Source: JBHJGP01 sp050331695
GTDB lineage: Bacteria; Pseudomonadota; Alphaproteobacteria; Geminicoccales; Geminicoccaceae
Assembly (NCBI GenBank): GCA_050331695.1
Contig: JBHJGP010000017.1
Span: 1-64,000, forward strand
Reading direction: 5' to 3'
Length of the DNA: 64,000 nt
Under the pieces are notes generated by a model, which was not told where the DNA came from, searched no databases, and worked only from the letters and a program-made list of their open reading frames with translations. Shown one piece after another: positions 35,766 through 45,196 of the stretch. Each line of letters starts with the position of its first letter. Positions within the stretch are counted from its first letter, which is position 1. The translations under genes and the position numbers were made by a program.

Positions 35766-36344
35766 TCAGACGCCCGCCTCGGTATCGGCGGGCAGTTTTG
35801 CGGCGCGGGCCAAGGCTGCGGCGCGTTTTCGCTCGCCCCTAGCACGAAAGCTGATCACCGCCTGTTTACAGAGAAGGTAGACGATCATCCAGGCCAGGAG
35901 CGCAAGCGGGATGGAGCCGATGACCGCCGGGATGAAAAGATGTTCCAAATGGTGATCCCAGTCGGCGAACCTGATCTCGCTAAGAGGGGGCGGAGGCGGT
36001 TCGTTTTCCCGGCCCATGACGGAGCGCCCAATCGCAAGGCCTCCACCCCACATTAGGGGGAATGTCCAGGGATTGCCGACAAGCGTCCCGGCCATCGCCG
36101 CCAGAAAACTGCCGCGTGTGACAAAGCTCGCCAGGAAGCCGAGGAGGAAATGGAACCCGGGAAAGGGAAGGAACGAGACCGCAGCTCCCGATGCCACGCC
36201 CGCGGCGATGAAGTGCGGTGTGCCCTGCAGCCGCTTCACCCGAAACACGAGATATTTGGACGCCCGCCAGACTCCGGCCTCGGGCCATAGCCACTGGCGG
36301 AGCCTACGGTACCAGGGCAGGGGATTTTTGCGGCGAAAGACCAT
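35766..36344 (-). CDS. DUF2062 membrane protein
   Basis: Conserved membrane protein of unknown function. Three to four hydrophobic stretches; the DUF2062 hallmark is GTPHFIAAGVASGAAVSFLPFPGFHFLLG followed by GTLVGNPWTFPLMW and a C-terminal span (PAVIGSIPLALLAWMIVYLL). 192 residues from the ATG at 36344. Lies between relA/spoT and pdxJ, its usual place in alphaproteobacteria. Confidence 0.85.
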   Translation of the reverse strand: MVFRRKNPLPWYRRLRQWLWPEAGVWRASKYLVFRVKRLQGTPHFIAAGVASGAAVSFLPFPGFHFLLGFLASFVTRGSFLAAMAGTLVGNPWTFPLMWGGGLAIGRSVMGRENEPPPPPLSEIRFADWDHHLEHLFIPAVIGSIPLALLAWMIVYLLCKQAVISFRARGERKRAAALARAAKLPADTEAGV

Positions 36345-36471
36345 CAAACGCGCAAATCAGTGACAGCTGTCGGGCAACGACGGACGGGCAGCCCTTTTCC
36401 AACGGGTTAACCATCAGATATCACCGATCGGCTTTGGACCTGCAACCGTTTGTTCGCGGCTGGCCCAGGCC

Positions 36472-38703
36472 TCAGCCGTTCGCCCGGCTCACCTTTTGCA
36501 CTTCGTCGTTGGCGACCAGCGCGGCGATGATCCGGTCGATCTGACTGGAGCCTTCGACCTCCACGTCGACGACCATCTCGACCGCGTCGACCCCCCTTTG
36601 ACGCATCTTGAGATCGACGATGTTACCGCCATTATTGCCGATGGTCAGGCTCAGATGCCCCAGAACCCCGGGCTGATCCTCGACCACAACCACCAGCCGG
36701 GCGGGAGCCCTGGCCGCCAGCGGGTTCCAGTCCACGGGCAACAGGCGTTCGGGCTGATCATGAAAGGGCTCGAGCCGGTAGCAATCGCAGCGGTGGATCG
36801 TGACGCCCCGGCCGGTCCGAACGATACCGATGATCGGATCTCCCGGTATCGGCCGGCAACAGCCCGCAAAGGTGAAATCGACCCCGGATCCGAGCCCGCG
36901 GATCGGCGTCGTCCGGTCTTTCTCGGAGGCGATCGGATCCGCTTTGATGATCCGCAAAGACCGGTCCGATCCGTTCTTCGACTTCTGCGTCGGATGAAGC
37001 GCTTCGAGCACGGCGCGCGTGGATATGCTGCCGTCCGTCAGGTTCACCAAGAGATCGTCGACGCTCGCCTGGTGAAACTCCTCGAGCAGCCCTTCAAGTT
37101 GCCGGTCGGTGACGCTGACACCACGGGTGCGTGCGGCCCGCGCCAGTTGCTCACGGCCGCTGGCGATGTATTCACCGCGGCTTTGCTCGCGAAGCGCGCG
37201 CCGGATTTTTGCCCGGGCCTTGCCGCTGACCACATAGTTCAGCCAGGTGCGGGACGGTTTCGCGGTTTTCGAGGTGATGACCTCGACCTGATCGCCATTG
37301 TTCAGCCGGGTCCTGAGCGGCACGATGCGACCATGGATCTTGGCGCCCTGCAGATGGTCGCCGATCTCCGAGTGGACCGCATAGGCGAAGTCGATCGGCG
37401 TCGCCCCTTTCGGCATGGCGATGAGATCGCCCTTGGGCGTGAAGCAGAACACCTGGTCCTGGAACATGGCGAGTTTGGTGTGCTCGAGAAACTCTTCGGG
37501 CGTTTCCGCCTGGTCCATGATGTCCAGAAGTTCCCGCAGCCAGCGATACTGGCGGCCGTCGGTGACCGGCTGGTTCTGCTTGTAGGCCCAATGGGCGGCG
37601 ACGCCGAACTCCGCCACCTCATGCATTTCCTCGGTGCGGATTTGCACTTCGATACGGCGTTTCTCCGGGCCCTGAACCGTCGTGTGGATCGAGCGGTAGC
37701 CGTTCGATTTGGGCGTGCTGATGAAGTCCTTGAAGCGCCCCGGCACCATGGAAAACTGGCCGTGGATCGTGCCGAGCGCAGCGTAGCAGTTCGCTATGTC
37801 GGCGACGGTGACCCGAAACGCCATGATGTCGCTGAGCTGCTCGAAATTGATGCTCTTTCGTTCCATCTTCCGCCAGATCGAAATCGGCGCCTTCTCGCGC
37901 CCCGAGACCTTCGCTTCGATACCGGCATCCCGGAGCACGTTTGAAAGACCGTTGATGATGCGGTCGATGAGGTCGGCGTCGTCAACCCTGAGCTGATTGA
38001 GCCTTCGGATGATCGTTGCTCTCGGTTGCGGCCAGAGCTCCTCGAAGGCCAGGTCTTCAAGTTCCGCCTTCATCTTGTCCATGCCGATCCGCTCGGCCAG
38101 CGGCGCGTAGATCTCCAGGGTTTCGATAGCGATGCGTTGGCGTTTTTCGGGATTCCTGATGAAGTGAAGCGTCCGCATATTGTGCAGGCGGTCCGCCAAC
38201 TTCACGAGGAGGACGCGGATGTCCTCCGACATGGCGAGAAGCAGCTTGCGGAAATTCTCCGCCTGCGCCGTCCGGGTCGATCGCAGTTCCAGCTTGTTGA
38301 GCTTGGTGACGCCGTCGACGAGCTTGGCGACCTCCGTGCCGAACAGGCTCTCCATTTCGTCGATGGTGGCGCCGGTGTCTTCGCCCGTGTCGTGCAGCAA
38401 GCCCGTGGCAATGGACGCGCTGTCGACGCGAAATCCGGCGAGAATGCCTGCCACTTCCACCGGATGATGGAAGTAGGGATCTCCCGATGCACGCAGCTGG
38501 GCGCCGTGAGCCTGCATGGCGTAGACATAGGCGCTATTCAGCAGGTCCTCATTGACCTGCGGGTCGTAGGCCCTAACCCGCTCGACGAGTTCATACTGCC
38601 GAATGACCGGACGGCGTGAGGGCTTCGTCGGTCCGAGAGGGCTGACCGCTGGGGCTGGCTGGTGAGCGGCCAGGTCACCGACGGCATCTTCCAATGTCGT
38701 CAT
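36472..38703 (-). CDS. relA/spoT: Bifunctional (p)ppGpp synthetase/hydrolase (RSH)
   Basis: The single long alarmone enzyme expected in alphaproteobacteria. HD hydrolase domain with YFHHPVEVAGIL and LLHDTGEDTGAT (His104-Asp105), so hydrolysis should be active; synthetase domain with DFISTPKSNGYRSIHTTV and the EMHEVAEFGVAAHWAYK box; TGS domain near 400-460 (FAYAVHSEIGDHLQGAKIHG); conserved-cysteine region FTFAGCCRPIPGDPIIG; C-terminal ACT domain. 743 residues. Follows rpoZ by 33 bases. Confidence 0.96.
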   Translation of the reverse strand: MTTLEDAVGDLAAHQPAPAVSPLGPTKPSRRPVIRQYELVERVRAYDPQVNEDLLNSAYVYAMQAHGAQLRASGDPYFHHPVEVAGILAGFRVDSASIATGLLHDTGEDTGATIDEMESLFGTEVAKLVDGVTKLNKLELRSTRTAQAENFRKLLLAMSEDIRVLLVKLADRLHNMRTLHFIRNPEKRQRIAIETLEIYAPLAERIGMDKMKAELEDLAFEELWPQPRATIIRRLNQLRVDDADLIDRIINGLSNVLRDAGIEAKVSGREKAPISIWRKMERKSINFEQLSDIMAFRVTVADIANCYAALGTIHGQFSMVPGRFKDFISTPKSNGYRSIHTTVQGPEKRRIEVQIRTEEMHEVAEFGVAAHWAYKQNQPVTDGRQYRWLRELLDIMDQAETPEEFLEHTKLAMFQDQVFCFTPKGDLIAMPKGATPIDFAYAVHSEIGDHLQGAKIHGRIVPLRTRLNNGDQVEVITSKTAKPSRTWLNYVVSGKARAKIRRALREQSRGEYIASGREQLARAARTRGVSVTDRQLEGLLEEFHQASVDDLLVNLTDGSISTRAVLEALHPTQKSKNGSDRSLRIIKADPIASEKDRTTPIRGLGSGVDFTFAGCCRPIPGDPIIGIVRTGRGVTIHRCDCYRLEPFHDQPERLLPVDWNPLAARAPARLVVVVEDQPGVLGHLSLTIGNNGGNIVDLKMRQRGVDAVEMVVDVEVEGSSQIDRIIAALVANDEVQKVSRANG

Positions 38704-38736
38704 GACGATGGCCCACCCAACCTGTCTGAGATGTCC

Positions 38737-39108
38737 TTAGAGGTCGCCTTCCAAAACATCCTCGTCCGGAATGTCCTCCTGATCATCGTAGGTGATGTTC
38801 ATCGGCATGCCCGTATCGGGTGGCGGGGCCACAGGCTCGCTCTCCGTCGCGAGCTGATCGCGCGCCTCAGCATCATCCACATCTACGTAGCGGCGAAGGC
38901 CGTGGACCAGTTCGAAGCGAAGATGGTCGAGGTCGATGGTCTCGTCGGCGATCTCGCGGAGCGCAACGACAGGGTTCTTGTCATTGTCGCGGTCGACGGT
39001 GAGCCCGGCGCCGGCCGAGATATCGCGAGCGCGCTGCGCCGCTAGCATGACGAGCTGAAACCTGCTGGGAACGCGTTCGACACAATCCTCAACCGTGATA
39101 CGGGCCAT
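38737..39108 (-). CDS. rpoZ: RNA polymerase omega subunit
   Basis: Small RNA polymerase subunit that stabilises beta' and mediates ppGpp binding. ARITVEDCVERVPSRFQLVMLAAQRARDIS is the invariant N-terminus. The ATG at 39108 is supported by this; the longer reading is rejected. 123 residues, with an acidic C-terminal tail common in alphaproteobacteria. First gene of the long minus-strand run. Confidence 0.95.
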   Translation of the reverse strand: MARITVEDCVERVPSRFQLVMLAAQRARDISAGAGLTVDRDNDKNPVVALREIADETIDLDHLRFELVHGLRRYVDVDDAEARDQLATESEPVAPPPDTGMPMNITYDDQEDIPDEDVLEGDL

Positions 39109-39145
39109 GGGCGCCACAAACCTCTGCTGTGAAGAGTAAGCCTTG

Positions 39146-39174
39146 AAAATAAGAGTGCACCGCAGCAAATGCAA
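39146..39174 (-). promoter_or_regulatory. Candidate sigma-70 promoter of rpoZ run
   Basis: On the minus strand TTGCAT (39174-39169) and TATTTT (39151-39146) are 17 bases apart, 38 bases before the rpoZ ATG, inside an AT-rich patch. Confidence 0.42.
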
Positions 39175-39358
39175 TTGCTTGTGGACATTCATTCTTGTGG
39201 ATCGTTCGGGGTAATCCGGACGAAAGGGCTAGGTTCTCCCAAACATCCATACTATCTCAATGCGGGGCGTTTGCCTCTGCGCGTTCATTTACCCGCGCAA
39301 ATCCAGCACTCGCTTGCCGATTAACGCGTGAGCGAGATCACAAAGAAGAAAAGAACTC

Positions 39359-40021
39359 ATGGCATCTGCAACTAAGGATTGGCTCCCCGTCGAGCCTCAT
39401 GAACGATTTGCACTGTTCATTGATTGTGCAAATCTCTACCAGACTGCTCGCGCTTTAGGCTTTGACATCGACTACAAACGTCTGCTCAAGGCTTTCAAAG
39501 CGCGAGGACGGCTAATTCGCGCCTATTATTACACCGCGCTCATGGATGAACAGGAATATTCGCCGATAAGACCGCTCGTCGATTGGTTGGACTATAACGG
39601 CTACACGATGGTTACGAAGCCGTTAAAGGAGTTCACTCAGACCACGGGCCGGCGAAAATTCAAGGGCAACATGGACGTGGAGATTGCTGTCGACATCATG
39701 GAGATGGGAGCGCAGCTCGACCACATCGTGCTGGTCTCCGGCGATGGTGATTTTCGGCGCTTGGCGGAAGCGGTACAACGTCGCGGCATTCGCTTCACCG
39801 TCCTGAGCACCCTGCAAAGCCAGCCACCGATGATTGCCGATGAACTCCGTCGTCAGGCTGACTTTTTTATCGACCTTGGGGATCTTGGCGCCGAAATCGC
39901 CCGCGCCCACAATGGCGGGCAGCCGTCGCGGCGCCCGGCGCCGGAGCCCGAAGTCGATGATGATGGTTATGAATATGACGACTTTGACGAGGAAGGCGAC
40001 GAGGCCGAGGAGTACAACTGA
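39359..40021 (+). CDS. NYN-domain (LabA/DUF88-like) protein
   Basis: Predicted PIN-like ribonuclease. FALFIDCANLYQTARALGFDIDY with Asp22, KGNMDVEIAVDIMEMGAQLDHIVLVSGDGDFRRLAEAVQRRG with three further acidic residues forming the metal site, and a C-terminal acidic tail (EYDDFDEEGDEAEEYN). 220 residues. LabA-like proteins occur next to rpoZ/relA in many alphaproteobacteria; cellular role is not established. Divergent from rpoZ across a 250-base gap. Confidence 0.85.
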   Translation: MASATKDWLPVEPHERFALFIDCANLYQTARALGFDIDYKRLLKAFKARGRLIRAYYYTALMDEQEYSPIRPLVDWLDYNGYTMVTKPLKEFTQTTGRRKFKGNMDVEIAVDIMEMGAQLDHIVLVSGDGDFRRLAEAVQRRGIRFTVLSTLQSQPPMIADELRRQADFFIDLGDLGAEIARAHNGGQPSRRPAPEPEVDDDGYEYDDFDEEGDEAEEYN

Positions 40022-40072
40022 CCGGGCCCTGTTGCGTTTTTCTTTTGAGCAAAGTCGTCATTTGAAGCGTTT

Positions 40073-40744
40073 GTGGAAGGGCTGGTGAGGCGATCGGAGG
40101 ACGGGACCGACGCCGAGCCAGACCCTACCTGTGGTTTGTGCCCGCGGCTCGTCGCTTACCGCGGTGCCAACCGGGAGACTCATCCCGATTGGCACAATGC
40201 ACCCGTGCCGTCCTTTGGGCCGCAGGGAGCGCGGCTGCTGATTGTCGGTCTGGCGCCGGGCGTGTCCGGCGCTAACAGGACAGGCCGGCCGTTCACGGGC
40301 GATTTCGCCGGTGACATTTTATATGCGGCGCTGTTTAGGCACGGCTTTGCGCAAGGGTCGTACGACCGCCGGCGGGATGACAGCCTCCAACTCTTAGATT
40401 GTCGGGTGACCAACGCGGTGCGCTGCGTGCCGCCGGAAAACAAGCCGGTGGGTCGAGAGATCACGACCTGCCGCGGGTTTCTGACCGGCCAGCTTACCCA
40501 GGCACCGGCGCCGCGGGTCGTGTTAACGCTCGGTGCGATCGCCCATGGCTCGACGATCCGCGCGCTGGGAGAGCGGCTGGCCCGCTGTCCCTTCGGCCAT
40601 GACGTTTTTTACGAGCTTGCCAAAGGTCCGACAGTCGTCGCCAGCTATCACACGTCGCGCTACAACCTGAACACGGGTCGCCTCACCGAGGCCATGTTCG
40701 AGACGGTGGTCGCCAGGGTCAGGCGGCTGGTGGATCGAGCCTAG
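40073..40744 (+). CDS. Uracil-DNA glycosylase, family 5 (UdgB)
   Basis: Removes uracil and possibly other deaminated bases from DNA. The motif GLAPGVSGANRTGRPFTGD is that of family 5, and Cys20, Cys23, Cys118 and Cys133 can hold the [4Fe-4S] cluster. TNAVRCVPPENKP and the C-terminal HTSRYNLNTGRLT are also family features; the usual HPS is HTS here. GTG start at 40073. The last 26 bases overlap the convergent hydrolase gene. Confidence 0.9.
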   Translation: MEGLVRRSEDGTDAEPDPTCGLCPRLVAYRGANRETHPDWHNAPVPSFGPQGARLLIVGLAPGVSGANRTGRPFTGDFAGDILYAALFRHGFAQGSYDRRRDDSLQLLDCRVTNAVRCVPPENKPVGREITTCRGFLTGQLTQAPAPRVVLTLGAIAHGSTIRALGERLARCPFGHDVFYELAKGPTVVASYHTSRYNLNTGRLTEAMFETVVARVRRLVDRA

Positions 40745-41657
40745 CCGGAACCGCGCAGAACCGGTCCATAGCGGCGAGTAGAACGCCGCGGCGCTCGTCG
40801 GTTTCCAAAAGGATTTCATGTTCGGCGCCCGCGACATCGAGCAATTCGGCGTGGGGCAACCGTTCGGCGGTCCTGCGGATCGCCTCATTATCGACGATCC
40901 GCTCGTTCAGTGCCCGCAAGACGAGGACAGGCGTTGGCAAGCTCCGAACCCTGGGATCGCGGGCGAGACGGTTCATGCTCGTTGTCGCCGCGTAAAGCCA
41001 TCCCCAGGTGACGCCGCCCAGTTCCAGATGGGGATTGGCGCGAAGCTGGCTCAGATAGATCTCGTAGCGGCTCCGGCATGAGGTCAGAACATTGTTCTCG
41101 AAGGCGCGGTTGACGGAAGAGGTCGGCCCTTGCCCAGGGCCATAATGTCCGCCGAGGCCCAGTGCTACGGCGGTGCCGAGAAGCGGTCTCAAGGACTTCA
41201 GGATCGCGGCCGAGCCGACGAGGCCCAACATCGGCGAGCTCAGGACCACGCCGTCGAACAGATCCGGTCGTCTGACCGTCAAACGGAGCAGATTGTGACC
41301 GCCCATCGAATGGCCGAAAGCCCAGCGCGGCCGGGGCATGCTGGCGATGGTCGCCTCGATGAAGGCATCCGCGTCCGCTTGAAAGTCGTCGAAACTTTCG
41401 ACATGGCCTTTCACGCGGTCGGATAAAAGCCGGTCCGATCCCCCCTGACCGCGCCAGTCCAGGATGGCGCAGCGAAATCCCATTGCGCACCAGTCGTCCA
41501 ACCCCTCCTGATACTTCTCGATGAATTCGGTACGGCCCGAAAAAACGTAAAGACTGCGCCAGGCTGAGGGGTCGGCGGCTTGCGTCGTGGCAAAGCGAAG
41601 ACGCAAACCGTCGACTTCGAGCCAGTCGAAGCGCAAATCGGCTCTTGCAGGGGCCAT
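40719..41657 (-). CDS. Alpha/beta hydrolase (lysophospholipase/PldB-like)
   Basis: Serine hydrolase of the S33/monoglyceride-lipase type. VFSGRTEFIEKYQEGLDDW near the start supplies the oxyanion region, DWRGQGGSDR precedes the nucleophile elbow FGHSMGG, and Asp and His are expected in VLRALNERIVDN and GAEHEILLETD. 312 residues from the ATG at 41657, which overlaps the smpB stop by one base (TGATG). Confidence 0.85.
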   Translation of the reverse strand: MAPARADLRFDWLEVDGLRLRFATTQAADPSAWRSLYVFSGRTEFIEKYQEGLDDWCAMGFRCAILDWRGQGGSDRLLSDRVKGHVESFDDFQADADAFIEATIASMPRPRWAFGHSMGGHNLLRLTVRRPDLFDGVVLSSPMLGLVGSAAILKSLRPLLGTAVALGLGGHYGPGQGPTSSVNRAFENNVLTSCRSRYEIYLSQLRANPHLELGGVTWGWLYAATTSMNRLARDPRVRSLPTPVLVLRALNERIVDNEAIRRTAERLPHAELLDVAGAEHEILLETDERRGVLLAAMDRFCAVPARLDPPAA

Positions 41658-42121
41658 CAACCCTCGCGGCTATTGTGGCGGAGGAGACGCTCTTTCTCGC
41701 GGTTCCAGTCGCGCTCTTTGTTGGCCTCTCGTTTGTCGTAGAGCTTCTTGCCGAAGGCGACGCCCAACTCAACCTTGGCCTTGCCGCGCTCGTTGAAGTA
41801 GAGCGAGAGCGGTACGAGAGTGTATCCCTTGCGCTGAACGGCGCCCAGCAGCCGCCCCATCTCTCGACGCCGAAGCAAAAGCTTCCGCGGCCGCTTCACT
41901 TCATGATTGAACCGGTTCCCGCCGTTATATTCGGGAATGTGGACATTGAATAAATAGAGCTCGCCCTCCATCTCGCCAGCATAAGCATCGCGCAAGTTGG
42001 CGCGGCCATTGCGGAGAGACTTGACCTCCGTACCGGCCAAAACGATGCCTGCCTCGACTTTCTCGTCGATATGGTAATCGTGAAAGGCCTTGCGATTGTT
42101 GGCGACGACGGTTCGAGGCAT
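41657..42121 (-). CDS. smpB: SsrA-binding protein
   Basis: Partner of tmRNA in rescue of stalled ribosomes. VANNRKAFHDYHIDEKVEAGIVLAGTEVKSLR, then KLLLRRREMGRL and the basic C-terminal tail KKLYDKREANKERDWNREKERLLR that enters the mRNA channel. 154 residues; 25 bases after dapA. No tmRNA gene seen in the window. Confidence 0.95.
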   Translation of the reverse strand: MPRTVVANNRKAFHDYHIDEKVEAGIVLAGTEVKSLRNGRANLRDAYAGEMEGELYLFNVHIPEYNGGNRFNHEVKRPRKLLLRRREMGRLLGAVQRKGYTLVPLSLYFNERGKAKVELGVAFGKKLYDKREANKERDWNREKERLLRHNSREG

Positions 42122-42145
42122 GGCGACATGACAGCCTTAGAGCGC

Positions 42146-43015
42146 TCAGCCGAAAACGCGGGTGAGCGCCCGGTCGACCAGGGCCTGGCCATCAACGCTG
42201 AGCGGCACCAACGGTAAGCGCACCTCGTCGGTCGTCTTCTGCATGGGCGAAAGCGCGTATTTGGTGGGTGACGGGCTCGTCTCGCAGAACAACGCTTGAT
42301 GGAGCGGCGTCAGCTTCATGTGGAGTTCGAGCGCCTCTTCGTAGCGCCCGTCGAGCGATGCTTCCTGCATCATCGCGCAGAGCTTCGGCGCGACATTAGC
42401 GGTGACGGAGATGCAGCCGACGCCACCATGGGCGTTGAAGGCGAGGGCCGTCGGATCCTCGCCGCTGAGCTGACAGAAGTCTTTGCCACAGATCTCCCTC
42501 GTGACTAGCGGGCGAACGAGATCCTGGGTCGCATCCTTAACGCCGACGATATTGGGTAACTCTGCCAAGCGACCCATGGTTTCGGGCGACATGTCGATAA
42601 CCGATCGCGGCGGGATATTATAGATGACTATCGGCAAATCAGCGGCGTCATGGATTGCCTGATAGTGGGCGAACAGACCGGCCTGGGTCGGCTTGTTGTA
42701 ATAGGGCGTCACAACGAGTATGGCGTCGGCGCCGGCCGCCTTGGCGTGCTTGGCGAGGCTGATGGCTTCGGCGGTCGCGTTGGAACCGGCGCCGGCGATG
42801 ACCGGACAGCGTCCCGCGGCCGCATCGATCACCAGCTCTACGACCCGATTATGTTCTTTGTGGCTGAGGGTGGGGCTTTCGCCAGTCGTACCCACGGGCA
42901 CAATCGCATGAGTTCCCTCTTGCAAATGCCACTCAACCAAAGCCTGTAGTGCTTCTTCGTCAATTCTACCATTGCGGAAGGGCGTGACGAGCGCCACTAT
43001 GGATCCACGGAACAT
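42146..43015 (-). CDS. dapA: 4-hydroxy-tetrahydrodipicolinate synthase
   Basis: Condenses pyruvate with aspartate semialdehyde in lysine and cell-wall synthesis. VALVTPF, VGTTGESPTL (Thr43, Thr44), VVTPYYNKP, Tyr132 in IYNIPPR and Schiff-base Lys160 in IVGVKDAT. ATG at 43015 (289 residues); the 123-residue extension upstream is rejected. Divergent from the lytic transglycosylase, 51-base gap. Confidence 0.96.
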   Translation of the reverse strand: MFRGSIVALVTPFRNGRIDEEALQALVEWHLQEGTHAIVPVGTTGESPTLSHKEHNRVVELVIDAAAGRCPVIAGAGSNATAEAISLAKHAKAAGADAILVVTPYYNKPTQAGLFAHYQAIHDAADLPIVIYNIPPRSVIDMSPETMGRLAELPNIVGVKDATQDLVRPLVTREICGKDFCQLSGEDPTALAFNAHGGVGCISVTANVAPKLCAMMQEASLDGRYEEALELHMKLTPLHQALFCETSPSPTKYALSPMQKTTDEVRLPLVPLSVDGQALVDRALTRVFG

Positions 43016-43066
43016 CGCAGTGCGATCCTTGATACGGCCAATTCGAACTTGACCCGACCCAACATA

Positions 43067-45151
43067 ATGACCTGGCCGCGACCCTACAAGCAAACCGACC
43101 GCAGGCCGACCAAGAGTTATCGTCTGTCGCCGGCGGTCGCGGCATTTCTCTTGAGCCTGCTTTGGTCGCTGGCACCGGCCGAGGCATCTGGTGCCGACGT
43201 CACTCTTTCGTCGAGCCAAAAGTCTTTGTTGGCCCGTCTGATCAGCGCCGGGGAACGGGCAAGATGGGGCGAGGTCGACCAGGGTTCGGACGATCTCGAA
43301 AGCCGGTTGCTGCGGAAGCTGATGCGCTGGTACGCGTTGGTCTATCGGTCCAATGCACCACTCGATTTCGAGACCTACCAGCAATTTCTCGACGAGAACG
43401 GGGACTGGCCGAAGAGCTTGACCCTGCGGCTGCGGGCGGAACAGGCGATCGACGGTGGCACCTTAACGGCGAGCGTCCTCAACTTCTTCGCCGATCAGAA
43501 GCCGGTCAGCCAGGAGGGTCGTATTCGCTACGCCGACGCTTTGCGCCGGCACGGGCGGCTCGACGAGGCCCGCCCCTACCTGCGCGACGCCTGGCGAACC
43601 GGTCGGTTCTCGGTCTACCAGGAGCGTGAGTTCCTGGATCGTTATGGCGCCAGTTTGACCCCGGATGATCACCGCGAACGGGTTCAGGAGCTTCTGTGGC
43701 GGGGCTCGTTTACCGAGGCGGAACGCATGATTGCTCGGGTCGACGGGCCCACGGCCGCGCTGGCCCGGGCAAGGCTGGCCCTTCAGCGAAGCACGCCCGG
43801 CGTTGACTACCTGATTGATGCCGTCCCCGAGGACCGCCTCTCCGACGACGGTTTGGTATTCGACCGGGTTCAGTGGCGCCGACGCAAGGGCCGGGCACTG
43901 GATGCCCAAAGCCTGTTGCGGCAGACGCCGCCAATGATCAGCGAGCCCAGTTCCTGGTGGCGCGAGCGCCACATTCATTTGCGCCAGCGGATCGAGGAGG
44001 AGGATTGGCAGGGCGCCTACGAGATCGTCGCCGATCACCGGCAGACCAGCGGCCTCGGCTTGGCGGAGGCCGAATGGTATGCGGGCTGGCTCGCGCTTCG
44101 CTTTCTGGATCGTCCTCAAGAAGCCTTGCGCCGTTTCGAAGGGCTTTGGGAGAAGGTCAGGACGCCGATCAGCCGGGCGCGGGTCGCTTACTGGGCCGGG
44201 CGCGCAGCTGAGGCCCTGGACGATGGGCCGAACGCCGAGACCTGGCTTAGACGCGCCGCCGGCTACGACACCGCTTTTTACGGGCAGCGGGCGATCGAGC
44301 GTTTGAAACTTGACCAGCCGCGCCTAGGCGAACGACCCATTGAAGCCCGGCTTTGGTCGGACGCTTTCAGCGGCAGCGAGCTGGTCAGAATTGTCCGCCT
44401 GTTGGGCCAGATCGGCGATCGAACGCTGCTGCCAATCTTTCTTCGCCAGGTAATCGATCTGGCAATCGAGGCGGGCGAGGTGGGTCACGCCGTTGCGCTC
44501 GCCGCCGAAGTGGGCCGACCTGACCTAATGATCCTGGCATCCCAGCAGTTGGCGCTCAGGGGAGAAATCCTCGAGGTTGCCAGCCATCCCATTCCAGACG
44601 TTCCGGCGATGCTCAATCCGGAAGCCTTCACGGTCGAGCCGGCGCTGATGCTGGCCGTCGCCCGGCAGGAGAGCCGCTTTGAACCGACGGTCATGAGCCC
44701 CGCCGGCGCCAGAGGCTTGATGCAATTGATGCCGGCCACGGCGGAGGCGATCGCCCGGCGCCAAGGTATCCCTTACGACCCGACCCGGCTGCTTAGCGAC
44801 GCCAACTACAATGCCCGGCTGGCCGGTCACTATCTGGGCTCGCTTTTGAGGCGCTTCGACGGTGAGCTGATCCTCGCGATCGCCGGCTACAATGCCGGTC
44901 CGGGCCGATCGATCGAATGGAGCCGAAGGCATGGTGATCCGCGGGGGATGTCCGAGGACGAACGAATTGACTGGATCGAGCGGATACCCTTCGGCGAGAC
45001 CAGGAACTATGTCCAGCGCGTGCTGGAGGGCTTTTGGGTCTACAAGCGCCGAGCTGGTGCTGGTGCCTTCACCACGGTGCCGCTCGCGGAAGATCCGGGA
45101 CCCCTGGTTCCACCGCCGCGGCCGCGCTTGAAACCTTTGTCTCAGTCGTGA
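43067..45151 (+). CDS. slt: Soluble lytic murein transglycosylase
   Basis: Periplasmic enzyme that cleaves peptidoglycan to 1,6-anhydromuropeptides. ATG at 43067 is preferred to a TTG at 43049. An N-terminal membrane segment or signal (AVAAFLLSLLWSLAPAEA) is followed by a long helical U/L superhelix, then the catalytic domain from ~525: MLAVARQESRFEPTVMSPAGA with Glu535, LMQLMPATA, AGYNAGPG and ETRNYVQRVL. 694 residues, somewhat larger than E. coli Slt70, with a Pro-rich C-terminal tail. Confidence 0.92.
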   Translation: MTWPRPYKQTDRRPTKSYRLSPAVAAFLLSLLWSLAPAEASGADVTLSSSQKSLLARLISAGERARWGEVDQGSDDLESRLLRKLMRWYALVYRSNAPLDFETYQQFLDENGDWPKSLTLRLRAEQAIDGGTLTASVLNFFADQKPVSQEGRIRYADALRRHGRLDEARPYLRDAWRTGRFSVYQEREFLDRYGASLTPDDHRERVQELLWRGSFTEAERMIARVDGPTAALARARLALQRSTPGVDYLIDAVPEDRLSDDGLVFDRVQWRRRKGRALDAQSLLRQTPPMISEPSSWWRERHIHLRQRIEEEDWQGAYEIVADHRQTSGLGLAEAEWYAGWLALRFLDRPQEALRRFEGLWEKVRTPISRARVAYWAGRAAEALDDGPNAETWLRRAAGYDTAFYGQRAIERLKLDQPRLGERPIEARLWSDAFSGSELVRIVRLLGQIGDRTLLPIFLRQVIDLAIEAGEVGHAVALAAEVGRPDLMILASQQLALRGEILEVASHPIPDVPAMLNPEAFTVEPALMLAVARQESRFEPTVMSPAGARGLMQLMPATAEAIARRQGIPYDPTRLLSDANYNARLAGHYLGSLLRRFDGELILAIAGYNAGPGRSIEWSRRHGDPRGMSEDERIDWIERIPFGETRNYVQRVLEGFWVYKRRAGAGAFTTVPLAEDPGPLVPPPRPRLKPLSQS

Positions 45152-45196
45152 TTGTCTGAGACGTTTTCCTATCGCCACGAAGAAGGACGGCGGTGC

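Noticed and set aside
33121..43384. N-terminal extensions of era, acpS, pdxJ, rpoZ and dapA
   Set aside because: The extra residues run through upstream genes or gaps and precede the conserved family N-termini; internal ATG codons fit better.
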